The position numbers and the translations under genes are program-made. Of a stretch of DNA of 64,000 nt, positions 45,442 to 57,349 are shown piece by piece; within the stretch, counting starts at the first letter, position 1; each line of letters starts with the position of its first letter. The DNA is taken from NCBI GenBank assembly GCA_016271365.2, contig CM028129.1:843218001-843282000 (forward strand). The letters run 5' to 3'. The notes under the pieces are model-generated. The model saw only the letters and a list, made by a program, of their open reading frames with translations, had not been told where the DNA came from and made no database searches. This DNA comes from Neoceratodus forsteri. Its lineage: Eukaryota; Chordata; Ceratodontiformes; Ceratodontidae.

Positions 45442-47674
45442 TTAGGGTTGACAACCCCAAGGAAAACCCACCACTAATTGGCCAATACTCAGGAGATCCC
45501 AAACCTAATGTTTTTTTTTCATTTCCTTACTTTGTGAGCTTTGCATTCTTCAACCCTAATGTCTACATTAAACAGTTTTTTGCAATTAATTTCCCTTCTT
45601 TCTCTGATAGTGGAATTGTATCCTCATTTGTGCAGGCCCCAAAATGAAATAAATACAGTATTGGAGGCAGTCCAGACCCAGTGCATGGACCCATCAGTCC
45701 TTGACATGCATGTCAATACTTTGTGAGGAAGGCTCCCTGGCCCAGCACAGGGTGTCGTGTCTGTGCCAAAACATTGCTCTGTCCCTACCAAGGCTGAGGC
45801 TGGTACTGCATGCTTTGGCCCATTGAACAGTCTCACTTGAGTTCACACTCAAACTCAGGTCACTGGCACAGGAAGACAACATGGTCCCCATGGGGGCCAA
45901 CAGACATCCCTGCAAACAAGATTACTTCATCATTTTTTTGTGACATTCTGTCCTTTTATGATCCCTCCTTCTGAACATGACAGGTGTCATTTAATATAAT
46001 GAACAAAATGTAATTGCGAGCCAGCAGTGCAAAATCACATGTGGCCAGGATTTGGAAAGCAAAAGCTGTAATATTCATGAGGTGGTGTGACAAAATGGCT
46101 ATGCTGAATAGTTTGGGTTTAAATATTGAAAACTACCAATGTTATGAGTGTGTATAGGCAAATTACAATGTGCCTCAATAACTTTGCTGCTTTTCAATAT
46201 TTTGATCCCAAACTTTCAACATAGTTTTCTTATGATCCCACCTAATGAATCCGGTAGGTGAAAATTTCAAAACCTTGCTGAAATGTCATTTCATGCCACA
46301 GGTGCAAAGACACATTTCAGCCAGGATGTGAAAAATAACAGCTGTAATGTTCATGACGTGGTGTGAGAAGATGGCAATGTTGACAATTTGGGGTCAAAAT
46401 ATTGAACATTACCAAAGTTATGAGCATGCATGGAAAAATTTCAATGTATGCTCAGAACATGATCATTTTTACACATTGTTTCACCAAATTTTCAACATGG
46501 CTTGTTGGGATCTCATCTCACGAACACTAGTGGTGAAATTACATTAATTGGGCCTGAAAGGTGATTTTGTGCAGCGACCACAAAATCATCTTCCAGGCCT
46601 GATTAACATAATTTCAGTACCAGTGTTCATGAAGTGGAGCCCCAAAAAGGCAATGTTGAAAATTTGGTGAAAAAAATTCCTGAAAATAACCAAGTTATGA
46701 AGATATGTTCAAAATGCCATTGGAATACATCATAGGACACTTACCTGTTTTCATTTCCCGGTTTGGCATTGAAAAGTGAAGATATGTCTCTGGTCCAGAG
46801 AGTATTATGCTGTTGGACCTCAGCTCGGTAAGTATATGGTGGGGGTGTGTGGGGTGCTAGGTGCTGAGTGGGAGGGTTGGGATGGGGGGATGGGGAAGGT
46901 GGTAGCTGACGAGGGACTGTTTTCTTTGTTTCAGGTTTTTAAAAAACTGAGACGTTGGGGGACTGTTTTCTTTTTTTACAGGAGGGGAGCAGGGAACAAC
47001 CCAACACCAGAAGTGGCACGCTTGTGCCAGAATATGCAGAAATAAATAAACTGGCACTGGGGATTGGGGCCCATGGTGTCCATTTGAAATGAATAAAGTC
47101 GCCTATGTGGTTAATGGTGGTAGATCCACACACAGAGCTTGCTCAGCAGCACTGGGGTTACATACTGACATGTAGCCCCATCCCTGCTGAATGAAAACAG
47201 CAGGGATTGAGAAACGACAGAGTCTCATACTATGGCAACATGACTTCATGTTGTAGCATAAATTCAGTTATCTTTAGAATGCTAATTTTTTTAAAACTGC
47301 GCATCCTCACAAACGGAATGGTTTTCCATAAATAATTTAAAAAGTACTTAAGTTTTGGACATAAAAAAACACAAAAGCACATACTGTACCTTGGGCCAAA
47401 CTCTATGAAACCTGTAAGTTTCAGGTTTCAAATCCTCCTAGTTTTTTTTAGTTATGGTTGAGAAAAAAAGGCTGAATTTTGGTGATATGTTTTTTTTTTG
47501 CATACTCTGTAACTTTGCCCTCAGTTAACCAATTCTCACAGAAGTTTCAAGATCCAGACATTCTGCCACCAATTCTGTGCTTTCCAAATTTTGTGTAAAT
47601 CAGTTGAATGGGGGCAAAGTTATTAAGGTGCAAAAATTTGGGTTTTTAACATTAAAGTGCTTACTCAACCCTAA
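45442..47674. mobile_element. Unclassified element with TTAGGGTTGA termini
   Basis: The left end is TTAGGGTTGACAACCCC at 45442 and the right end TCAACCCTAA at 47665-47674. A further TCAACCCTAA at 45550-45559 allows an alternative 118 bp MITE at 45442-45559. The interior has 276 bp tandem repeats, and the right 90 bp is the inverse of 10444-10530. The same terminal decamer opens the 12764-15770 element. No transposase frame is seen. Confidence 0.5.
45980..46780 (+). repeat. Tandem repeat, ~276 bp period, three diverged units
   Basis: The landmark gcaatgttgaaaatttgg occurs as variants at 46101, 46376 and 46652, giving steps of 275 and 276. Each unit also has a gtrttcatgangtggng phrase upstream and accaangttatgag downstream in the same spacing. 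Confidence 0.8.
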
Positions 47675-48480
47675 TATACAGGTGCTACCATGTCTGTATA
47701 ATATATCCCAGCTAGGTAATAGTTTCTACAGTATGTTTCAATATTTTACATTGCAGTTTTATTTAATAAGATACAGAACAGCCTTTATTATTATTACTCA
47801 CTGTATACTTGAAAATGTTTGAGTGTTTTTTTATTTAAAGTTTTGTGCAGACGGGAACAGTTACACAGTGCAAAGCTTTGTACCTTACATATGTAACGGT
47901 ATGACAAAATAGCAATACAAAAGGGTATGACATATTTGTATCAATGTATATATGTGAGATGTAAGTGAGGTACCTTAGTGGTTCTCAGGCATGAGGGGGT
48001 TAATATTCTTAACAGTTTTGTACCAAAAATATAGGAATACCATGAAATGTTTCAGATATTGGTATGTAGAATATGCTTTATATATACTTATATTTATTTG
48101 TATAGGATCTACATTTGTGCTCAGTTATAATGAGATATATTTTGTATATCTGTATTGATTGACATGTGCTTTGTATATCTGTATTTTGATGTGTATTATG
48201 AACTTTTTTGGCCTAAGGACCCTATTAAAAATGAGCTTCTGATGAACTGCGCAATCCTTGTTCACATGCAAATTTATGAATACAATATATTATTAATCAC
48301 TATTACTATATGTGACCCAAACAGTGTGCAGAGAAATTTATCATGCTTTCATACTGACCATTTTGAAATCTAACATCTCACAGAACGCCAAATATTTAGA
48401 CTTCTAAAAAGTACCCATTATTTCATTTGACTTTAACTACTTGTGATGCGCCAGTATGGAAGACTTTGAGTTATGTCAGA
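47675..48480. other. Unassigned AT-rich sequence
   Basis: No recognisable element or gene. Confidence 0.4.
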
Positions 48481-48489
48481 TCACTGTGT

Positions 48490-49725
48490 GACAAGCCTAG
48501 GTGATGCATCCTGTGAAACATATAAAATTATAATCTGTTGGCAGGAAAAAGGCACAGTGGCTGATCATGTCTGTCCCTTTCTACCTGCCATAATGTTGAA
48601 TGGGAAAGCCCTAGAGGCACTTCACTCTCCCCTAGACCCTTCCCATAGTGGCATGACTTTTACCATGCCCTTGTATCGGTCTCACCTTTATTTGAATCCC
48701 CTCTCTGAGATTGAACAGATCACCTCCTTCAGTATCCTTTTCCAGCCCTCCGCCACCCGCTGTATAAAAAGATGCTTTCTGGTATTGTTTCTAATCTTGC
48801 CCTCCACCAGCTCCATGGTGTTGCCCTGGTGTTTGGGCTCCCAATCAGTGTGAACAGTTCACAGCTATCCACTTAATTTACTCTGTGGAGATATCTGTAT
48901 GTCTCAATCACGTCCTCTCTCTTCCTTCCTGTGACAAGTGCGGACATGTTCTGCAAAAAAAAGAAATGTGGTAGCCATGTTAGTCCAGTCAGCAATGTAG
49001 AGAAAAAAAAAACAAATATGTTGCAGGTGATACCTTTTATTGGACTAACAAAATTATATTTAAGGCTAGCTTTCGGGAGATCTCTCAAAAGCTAGTCTTA
49101 AAAATAATTTTGTTAGTCCACTAAAAGGTATCACCTACAACATATTTGTTGCTTTTTTTCCTCGACATTTTCTGCCAAACTGTCTTTGTACATCTTTTCA
49201 AGCTGTTCCTGGAAAATCTTGTTAACCTCCTCTGCACTGCCTCCATTCTTTCTCTGTCCTTCTTTAGATGTGGACTCCAAAACTGCACACAGTATTTTAG
49301 GTGAGGATGAACCAGTGACCAATACAATGGTAGCAGCACCTCCTTTCTTCTGCTGGTGATCCCCCTCCCTCTGTACTTCAACATCATATTTGCCCTACCC
49401 ATCACCATTCTGCACTGTGTTGATGTCTTCAGACTTTCTGAAATTATTAATTCCAAGTTCTTTTCCCCTGAAGTGTTTTCCACTACTACCATCCCCATTT
49501 TGTATTCCTGGTTAGGATGCTTTGCCTTTATGTACATCACCTTGCACTTTCTGGCATTAAATTTTAATTACCATATTTGTGGCCACTTATCTACTCTTTC
49601 CATGTCCCCTCTCAGAATTTTGACACTGTCTATACTATCTACCCAGCCACATATCTTAGTATCATCTGCAAAAAGGCATATCTTGTATCCCTACCCATGT
49701 GTCATCGGTAAAAATGTTTAAGAGG
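48490..49725 (-). mobile_element. CR1 fragment, interrupted by a MITE
   Basis: The - frame 49121-49540 gives AKHPNQEYKMG, GRGITSRRKEVLLPLYWSLV, HPHLKYCVQFWSPHLKKD and MEAVQRRLTRFS. On the other side of the MITE, 48873-48960 resumes with GRKREDVIETYRYLHRVN. Those are consecutive CR1 ORF2 C-terminal blocks. The 3' end is degraded. Confidence 0.82.
48957..49150. mobile_element. MITE with ~50 bp inverted repeats inside CR1
   Basis: Left part: caaatatgttgcaggtgata, ccttttattggactaacaaa. Right part: ttttgttagtccactaaaag, gtatcacctacaacatattt. The centre is a second small palindrome (gctagctttcgggag, then ctcaaaagctagtc). Flanks ttctgc at 48948 and 49169 may be the duplicated target. The CR1 text is continuous when it is removed. 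Confidence 0.7.
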
Positions 49726-49750
49726 GATTGTGGGCAATTATTCAGACTGA

Positions 49751-50045
49751 GTGGGAACACAATCACCAGGTCAACTCCATCAAGCAGGCAGTGGCAAGTT
49801 TAAGAAAGATACCAATACCAGGAAGTACTTTTTTCTTGAAGAAGGTAGTTGGGGGAATAATTTGCAAGAGGAGGTGGTCTGTGCAAAATCAGTGAGGGAT
49901 TCAAAAGTGGTAGGGACAGATACAAAGGTCTGGTAACCCGAAAGGGAGTGGGGAAGGAGAAAGTGAAGAGCCTCTGTATTAGTTAGGTAGGAACAGGTAG
50001 ACACGATGGGCAGCCACACTCCTATCTGCAAAAGAATCTGAATTC
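49751..50045 (+). mobile_element. CR1 C-terminal fragment on the + strand
   Basis: The frame 49751-49936 contains SGKFKKDTNTRKYFFLEEGS and LQEEVVCAKSVRDSKVVG, the CR1 C-terminal block, followed by gatgggcagccacactccta. It lies head to head with the preceding - CR1. Confidence 0.7.
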
Positions 50046-50049
50046 TCCA

Positions 50050-50735
50050 GACACAGGGTGCTCTACAACATAATTGTTCAGTTTACCCTCAATACTAACC
50101 ATAGGGACCACCGTTGCAGAGTTTTAAGAGAACTAAAATGGCCCACACTCACTGGTCGAATGCAACTTGTCCTTCATTGTATAACCTACAAACATTTTAG
50201 CTCCAACTCTCCTCTATGTCTGGCCTCACCCCTGAGCAGACACTCTCCCTCCAGAACCTTGAGGTCCCCATCTTTCATAAACCTCTCTACCCCACATATG
50301 AAAACAACGTCAGGGCAGAGATCCTTTGTATATGTAGCCCCATCTCTATGAAATTCCCCCCCTACCTGTCAAGCTCAACGAATCTACTGGTACCTTCAAG
50401 TTGGCCCTCAAGGAACAACTTCTTTCACTAGATGAATGCAGCTGATGATTCACTACCATACTAGCCCATCTTACTCAACAATACCTTCCCCCACCTCCTA
50501 CATTTTGTAACTAACTTGCTGTGTATTTTGATATTCTTGACAGTCTTGTCACTTGTTGTTCTCTGCTATGATTTGTACCTGTTCCACCTTATACTGTACT
50601 ATATACCCTAAAGGTACAGTGTGCACTATTGTTCTGAACCACTGTATATGCTATAACTAATTCCAGGTTGCCCCAGAAAATTTGACTTCTAGTTTCAATG
50701 AGCTTACCCAGTTTCCAAAAACGAATAAATAAGAT
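50050..50735 (+). mobile_element. L2-like LINE 3' end
   Basis: The frame 50058-50351 reads LRELKWPTLTGRMQLVLHCI, TYKHFSS, SPSFINLSTPHMKTTSGQRS and FVYVAPSL, and the next codons continue towards the WNSLP-type motif in another frame. This resembles the L2-clade ORF2 end (LHWLP, then TYKAL and APSLWNSLP). The 3' UTR ends ttacccagtttccaaaaacg aataaataag. Confidence 0.7.
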
Positions 50736-51239
50736 CTATTATATCAAGCATGAATAACAATGTGATTATTTGTCTTTTGATTATTATTTTTTCCTTGCGG
50801 AAGCATTCAAGACCATCTCTCTGGGCTGGCCTTTTGGATAATTGAGCAGAACTACTACTGCAAAAATAAAACTAGGCACTTGCAACTAATATCACAATTT
50901 GTGATAACTTATAAGTTGACGCTTTTGTTTCAAGTCATACTAAGTCCAGCTCTTCCCTGCAAGCAATTGGTTGGGTTACTTAGCCCTTACAGAAAGTATG
51001 CCAGTAATACTAAACCAAAGATAATAAATTGGCCTAAGCTTCACCAAGTTGACCGCTTAGGCTTTTCCTCTGTCTCCTTGAAACCACAATCCTGCAGCAT
51101 CTGTCAGTTTCCTAGAAGCAACCACTTATCTAAAATGGCTGCCAACATCATCTTGATGGCAACAGCAAACCAGTGTTTTTATTTTTGATAAAGGGATCCT
51201 GATTTGGTGGTATTGCATCCAGGAAGATTCCTATCAGAA
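50736..51239. other. Unassigned sequence
   Basis: A 102-codon frame at 50880-51188 is not recognisable. No repeat boundary is seen. Confidence 0.4.
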
Positions 51240-51303
51240 ATGGCCATGATCTTCCCCTTGACTACAGAATAGAGACGGCACTACCTATCAATCAAGTTAA
51301 GGT

Positions 51304-51840
51304 AATGTTTGAGGCCCAGTGGTGCTGAGGGTTGAGGCGCTGGACACCACACCTCGTGCTGCGCCGATGACCCAAGTTCAGGAGCGAGCTCGGGGAGTCG
51401 AGGAGTCGGCAGGGAGGAGATGGATTGAGCACCCTCTGGGCAGCTCTCCTTTCTGGGTGGGAGGATTGGGATGCCTGGTGCTCAGCGACCCCAGTGAAGG
51501 CACCATCAAGTTGCTGAGCTGCGTGGGCGTGGCTGACATGAGCAGGGTGCCATGGCGAGTCAGGCGTGTCCATGCAGGGGAGGGGATCTCGGGCTCATTA
51601 CCAGAAAAACACCCCTCCAGCCCTGGATAGGCGATGGCCCTGCCAGTGCCACTGCCACACGCCCAATGCCAGTTCCCCTGCCACTGCCCATACGGTCTCC
51701 CCGGGGTTGTCCTCCCTGACCCGGAGAACCGTAACGTACTTGAAGATGACAGGGGAAAAACAGCAGGCAGTAGACCAAGTCGGTGAGTGCAGTGGCCCAA
51801 GAGAGTTCCAGGTTGGGGGGCTATAAATAGATTAAAAAAA
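51304..51840 (+). mobile_element. Long SINE, copy 2, with perfect 10 bp target duplication
   Basis: AAGTTAAGGT flanks the element at 51294-51303 and 51841-51850. The body is GC-rich with gatgacccaagttcaggagc, ggattgagcaccctctggg and ggggaaaaacagcag, and ends in an A-rich tail (ttaaaaaaaa). It is about 537 bp. A B-box-like ggttca core lies near 51370-51385, with possible tRNA-like stem bases. The order of blocks matches copy 3. Confidence 0.85.
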
Positions 51841-51896
51841 AAGTTAAGGTCATATTTCTCAATGTTTGGTCAGTATCAACAAATCTAGAAGACTCA

Positions 51897-52500
51897 ATGG
51901 CAACTGGCTCCAAGATTATTATGGATCTGGACTCTAGACTGAAGACCACTGAGCACAAAGGCTCCCATACTGAAACAGCTGCCTACAACTTCAGGTACAA
52001 CTATGGGAGCATGCAAAAATCATCCACTATCTACAAGAAAAAGTGGGTGACATACAAAATAGCCTATGGTGCATCATAATAAATTATGCTTCATGGGGCT
52101 ACTGGAGAAAGCCAAACTTAATGACACTACTGGATTTCTGTGCCATATCATGCCATCCCTAATCAAATTGAATGGATCCACAGGTCTCTCGCCCCCCAAC
52201 CAAGAGACTTAGACCCACCCTGGCCAAATTCTTATGGCACCAAGTTAAATAGAACATGCTGAGAAGGGCCAGGGAGCTGGGGTACCTTGAATGGCAAGGT
52301 CGTCCTGTCATGATTTTTCAGGATTTCTCCAAAGATTTGATGAACTGCCAGAGGGCCTACATGGCAGTAAGGCAATGGCTTCATCAACTGGGCATCCCCT
52401 TTACTCTGAGGTACCAGCCCTGCTCAAAATATTGGTGAATGGGGTGCCCAGAATCTTTAATACCGCAGAAACAGCTTCAGAATGAATCGATTCCTGGTGG
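51897..52500 (+). pseudogene. L1-like ORF1 protein (RRM and C-terminal domain)
   Basis: The frame 52256-52438 reads MLRRARELGYLEWQGRPVMI, FQDFSKDLMNCQRAYMAVRQ, WLHQLGIPFTLRYQPCSKYW and continues in the next frame with NGVPRIFNTAETASE. This is the C-terminal domain of L1 ORF1p (aR...L.y.g..I.if.D.s......R, then gi.f.L.yPa and G..r.F.t.e.A). Upstream, in changing frames, KVGDIQNS and WHQVK give the end of the coiled coil and the RRM. Several frame changes make it a relic. Confidence 0.8.
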
Positions 52501-52800
52501 CCAGTGGTGGTGGGAAGCACTGTCTGACCCAGAGGACACCATACAACAGACCAACACCCTTCCCTGGTGCCGTCCCAATGGACACTACCCCAGAAGATCA
52601 GTCAGGGAAACCTCACACTTCTCCACAGGGCCCAGGGGAAGAACAGTGGCCACTGCCACTGAAATCCAAGAGGAGAAATCATACCCAGGGCAGGAATTGG
52701 AAAGAGCAGACCCTACCACCAGTCCAATCCTGAAGTCACAACAGGAGTGAGGAGGAGTCTGGTGGAGAAGAGCCTAAACATTTAGCTCTGCTGACATCTA

Positions 52801-53520
52801 GCTGCTATGACCCTTTAACCTCTGAGTCCCCCCAATGCTGTTAAGAAGATGGGAACATGAGCAGAGATGCTACTGCTGACACCATTACCCTTGATGGTAC
52901 CAACAGAGATCAAGCAAGTGGCTGAGGGGAAAGCCCAGGTCCCCACTTTAACCTCTTGGACTGATGTGTTGGCAGCCTCGGTCTCTCTCCCATCCTCAAA
53001 TTCACCAGGCCCTGATGATGCAGTAAGCAGACTACAGTTTGTTTCTGTGAGACCCAAGGGACTTGGGGCTGGATCACCATGAACAGGTATTAACTTCTAA
53101 AGTCTAAATTGTCTAATTTCCTAATTAGAGGTCTGAACTTTGGGGGGGTAGGGTGAAGGGCAGGAGGCCTATTTGATACCAAGACCCCTTCAAATTTTAA
53201 GTCCTTATTGTTTCCCTTGCCAGCCCCCCACTGGAATTTGACTTCCCATTCTCCAGCCACTGAAGCTGCTTGATGACTCCAGCATGAACGTGCAACAGTG
53301 CGTGCACCCTGGCAGAGTCAGGGGTGGAAGAAAGCAGTAGTCTGCCTCATTTCTATCAAACTATCCCCATCCATGCTTAGCACAAGTTCCATCTGCTGAC
53401 TGAAACTTGGAGCAGCCCATGTGATATGCCAGTACGAGGTGCTTTAAGGAGACTAGTAGAACATTTTTTCCTCTCCTGCTAACTGCAACAACTGACAGTC
53501 CCTAAAACTCACCAGCTCAA
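52801..53520. other. Unassigned sequence
   Basis: Short Pro/Ser-rich frames on both strands, possibly L1 inter-ORF sequence. No clear feature. Confidence 0.35.
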
Positions 53521-54000
53521 ACGTGTGAGCAGAAACACAGAAACATAGAAATATAGAAGTTGATGGCAGATAAGGACCGCAAGGCCCATCCAGTCTGCCC
53601 ATTTCTTTTTCTGCCTTATGAATGTGCCATCTGCATTTGCTCTGTTAATGGCCTATCTATTCATACTCATCTGTATTGCTCCCTTATGCCTATCCCATGC
53701 CTGTTTGAAGCCCTGCACTGTATTCATATCCACCACTTCCTGAGGTAGGCCATTCCATGCATCCACCACCCTTTCTGTGAAAAAGAACTTCCTCACATTA
53801 CCCCTTAATCATCCTCCCTCTAATCTCATGCTGTGTCCTCTTGTCCGGCTATTTTTCTTATATTGAAACATGTTAGACTCTTTCACCTTGTTAATGCCTT
53901 TAAGGTGTTTGAATGTTTCAACCATATCACCTCTCTCCCTCCTTTGCTCCAGGGCATACATATTGAGTTCCGTTAGCAGCTCCCGGAGCAGCTGCACACC
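53521..54000 (-). mobile_element. CR1 3' fragment
   Basis: The 3' end is seen on + as cacagaaacatagaaatata then ggcagataaggaccgcaagg. The - frame 53809-53997 gives MYALEQRRERGDMVETFKHL, KGINKVKESNMFQYKK and RTRGHSMRLEGG. About 480 bases remain. Confidence 0.9.
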
Positions 54001-56280
54001 ACCTTAAACACTGCTCAGTTAGGCCTAGAAAATCATGCTGGATCATCACCACCACTCTATGCATGCACACATATGCACTCTATCTCAGCAGTGGCTTTAA
54101 CTTTTCAAACATGCCCAATGTTGCTACACAATGATGCCACAAACTTACAGCATTCCTCCCTGCAGAACTCTTGATGCAAACCACATGTCTCTCCCAAGCA
54201 GCCCTTTTGGATCCTGGCCAAGCACTCTGAACTATGACTTATGCTCCTACTCCAGGACCAAACCTCATACCCTACAGCACTGTAATTGCCTATAGAGTGT
54301 GGTGCCTTTTGCTTTGTGTCACACCTTTTAGGGTGTAAATTAGTCTTTCACTTTTCACAATGGCAGGGAAAGGATTGCATTAATATTTAGGATGCAGACT
54401 GCCTGCTCAACTAATTGCTGCAAACCCCAGAGCCAGAATGGAACTATGTCCTGCACGTGGACTGATGCATAAACCTTTAGCCAATTTGGGACTGTTTCCT
54501 GCATGTGGACTTGGGAACTAACACATGCATCTGATTGCTAGGCACTGCAGTCAATCACAGAACTGAGGAGCAGTAACCATGGATACTGCTATCAATTACA
54601 GACTCACTCCAGTGGAGCTACAGTACTCCTCTACTTATGCCTGGAAGTGTTTGAAGGAGGGGAAGTGGCACCATCTCTGCGGCATAGAACAAAATGACTG
54701 AACTCACTTATTTTTCTGTGTGTGCTGTGAGAGAGAACTCCCCCCCCCAACCCTTATTAACACTGCACTCTGCATGGAAGCTGGAAATCAAGGCTCTTCA
54801 TCAGTGGTGTGGGCAGTGTACAGGGGACACCATTTTCAGTAGGGACACTTTAATATTTTTTTTCTACCGCAACTGACTTTATTCAAATGACCAGTTTTCA
54901 TGTCTCCTTAACCCACTCGAGTAGAGGAAGTAAAATGGATAATCTGTGCTAAGTTCCTGCACATGAGTTTTCATCTGCTCTCTAGCAACATCAGAAACAG
55001 GCATGAGCTGACATACAGTGGGTCAGGAAGCACCTAAATGGGCTGCATGTGGAATCATTATCTACCTGTAGCCCCCACATCACATCAGCTCTCCAGTACC
55101 ACTTCCACAAGTTGGTAGACAGCACAAGTATAAGTAGGAGAGGTGTTCTGCTGAGAGCAACTGTCACATCCTTTACCTTGTCTCAGAGTACTCTCCTGAC
55201 CCTCTACCCCCATCAGTAATGAACTACCTAACATGAGGCGATGATGCCAAACTGAGGCTTCTCCCCCCCACCTCTGGTGCCACCCCCATCCTCCAGCCTG
55301 CTAAGGTAGGGGTGGATATGATGGCTCAAAGAAGGGAAATAGTGACACTAGCCTTTGCTTATGTGTGGCAGACCTCAGCGATATGGGCAACCCTGGAGAG
55401 ATAACCTTCACTGTAGGCATGAACATCTCTTGTTTTGTTGCCCTCAGTGGGGCCTGGGTGGCAGTGGAGGTGCTGTAAGTGAGAATCACTTCATGCTAAA
55501 TACAATCTCAGCTGTGTATTGGTTCTGGGTATGCTTATAACGCATTGGTATCCTCTGAACTCATTTACAACCAGCATCCCAAGGGCTGTAAATTGAGTTA
55601 GGGCAACCCCAGGGCGCTCTGCAGTGAGTGCATGGTTGAGGCTCTGACATCATGACCTCCCTCTAGCACCCTTCTCTCCTCATCCTCATTTTACTCTTAA
55701 GCTTAAAGAGCAGCTAACACCTTCAGGAGAACTTTAACAAACACAATATTTAGACACAGTTCAGCTTGTATTTCACATTAGTTTTGTATTCCTCCTCCCC
55801 GTTATTTATTACTGAGGTCATTTGCATGAAAACAGGATCTTTGCTCCTGAAGAGTTTGTCTATTCCTGTTGCCTTCTCCCTACCTGTGGTCATAATGCAC
55901 TGCTTCTGACATTACAGTTACTCCCATGGCAACAGATTGTGATGTCACAACACAGGATTATGACTTGAAGTAGGGAGTAAGCTACAGAGGCAGATAAACT
56001 CTAAGGGAACTCTAAGGGATAACCATCATGTATTCATTCAATCTTCCACCCTACCTGCACTTGCACCCCTGGTAGCTCACTAAGCGGGAGTCCACTAATC
56101 CCTGGCAACAGGGTAATAACCCCCAGTACTCACCTTTCCCAAAGGTCACTGCTCCGTCCACCTACCTGACAAAGTAACCTCACAAAAATATAGCTTTTCC
56201 TCTTCATTCACAAAAGCTCACTCCTGAGTAGCTGGCACCTTGTTTGCATTCCTCTTGGAGCCATGGCTATGTACCTGCCT
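54001..56280. other. Unassigned sequence
   Basis: The longest frames are about 60 codons and unrecognisable. At 55910-55990 the phrase gttactcccatggcaacaga then tgtgatgtcacaa resembles 3060-3110. A tgtgatgtcaca palindrome is present in both places. Confidence 0.4.
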
Positions 56281-56284
56281 GTAG

Positions 56285-56515
56285 TGGTTGTACTCTACCT
56301 TACTTGTGCTAAACTATGCTTAACATGTAAATCGACAAAACTGCATATGTTGTAAATTCTCCTATTTTTGATGTACCACATGTAATGAACCTTACTATTT
56401 ATGTTTGTATGTTCTCCTACTTCCCCCTTCTCCCCCAGGGCACATCTGGAATCGAACAGTAGTCTGCTCAGTATGCCTCCCTGGTAAAACGTTTAAATAA
56501 ATAAATAAATACATT
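56285..56515 (+). mobile_element. Probable L2-like LINE 3' UTR
   Basis: This AT-rich 3' UTR-like text ends with cctccctggtaaaacgttta then AAATAAATAAATAAATA, as at the start of the window. No coding part remains. Confidence 0.4.
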
Positions 56516-57340
56516 CACATTTACTCAGTAATAAATAATGGGGAAGAGAAATATGTAAAATACATATGGAATGCAAGCTGAATTGTACCTAATTATTATG
56601 TTTTTCAAAGTTTTCTCTGAGGCATCAGTAGCTCTTTAAACACAGAACCTACCTTCTACACATAAGGACTGCTGTCTACCCCCAACCCCTTCGCAGAAGG
56701 GGAACCAGGTGCCCAGGAACCCCCGTCCCTGAATACATGAAGGTCTGGATTTCCTCACAAGACATGTTCAAATATCTACCCACAAAGCCAAACCTGATGT
56801 CTCCCTTCACCACTGCATGATAGTAGTATAATCTGATACTCTTATGTCTATGAAACCGAATGTCTGGCATTCTAGGTTTCCAGAGAACAGAGTGTAGTGT
56901 CATGGCTCCCACACTTACTGTTGACTAACATTCATGAGAGCAAGAAGGAGGCCTTGAGATACCTATGGGTGCCTGGTTCTACACACCTACTGCCTCAGAT
57001 CTTGTTGTCATTGTATGTAGTTCTTTTGTGTTATCTGTTATGGTTAGTTATATTGTTGGCTGAACAATAATATCTTGAAATGTATGATATGCTCAAAAGT
57101 TCTGAATGTCTTATGACTCATAAGTTATGAGTCACAGATATGCGAGTAGTAGTACAATGCCCGTCTAGGAGTAATGGCAGATGGTTAGCTGGAGACCCTC
57201 CCCATGCCTTCCAAGCCTTGATTCCTGCTCACCGGACAGTCATCTGGCCACACATGTCTTTAATGATAGCTTTGATGGCAGACTTAAGGTTTTGTAGTTC
57301 GAATGGGGTTAGGTACGATTTCCCAGCACTTGGATTCCTG
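56516..57340. other. Unassigned sequence
   Basis: Short frames only. A 73-78 codon pair (56676-56912 -, 57140-57364 +) is not recognisable. Confidence 0.4.
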
Positions 57341-57349
57341 TCAAACCTT

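Larger units (their letters stand above)
51240..52800 (+). mobile_element. L1-like ORF1 region, carrying a SINE insertion
   Basis: Text with L1 ORF1 character runs from about 51850 to 52500. The SINE at 51304-51840, flanked by a perfect 10 bp duplication, separates it from a possible upstream part. The downstream 52500-52800 is a Pro/Gly-rich tail. Together with the ORF2 at 58.4 kb this suggests an L1-like element or elements on +. Confidence 0.65.

Noticed and set aside
51319..51800. Overlapping 100-140 codon frames as a gene
   Set aside because: They lie entirely inside the SINE bounded by exact target duplications.
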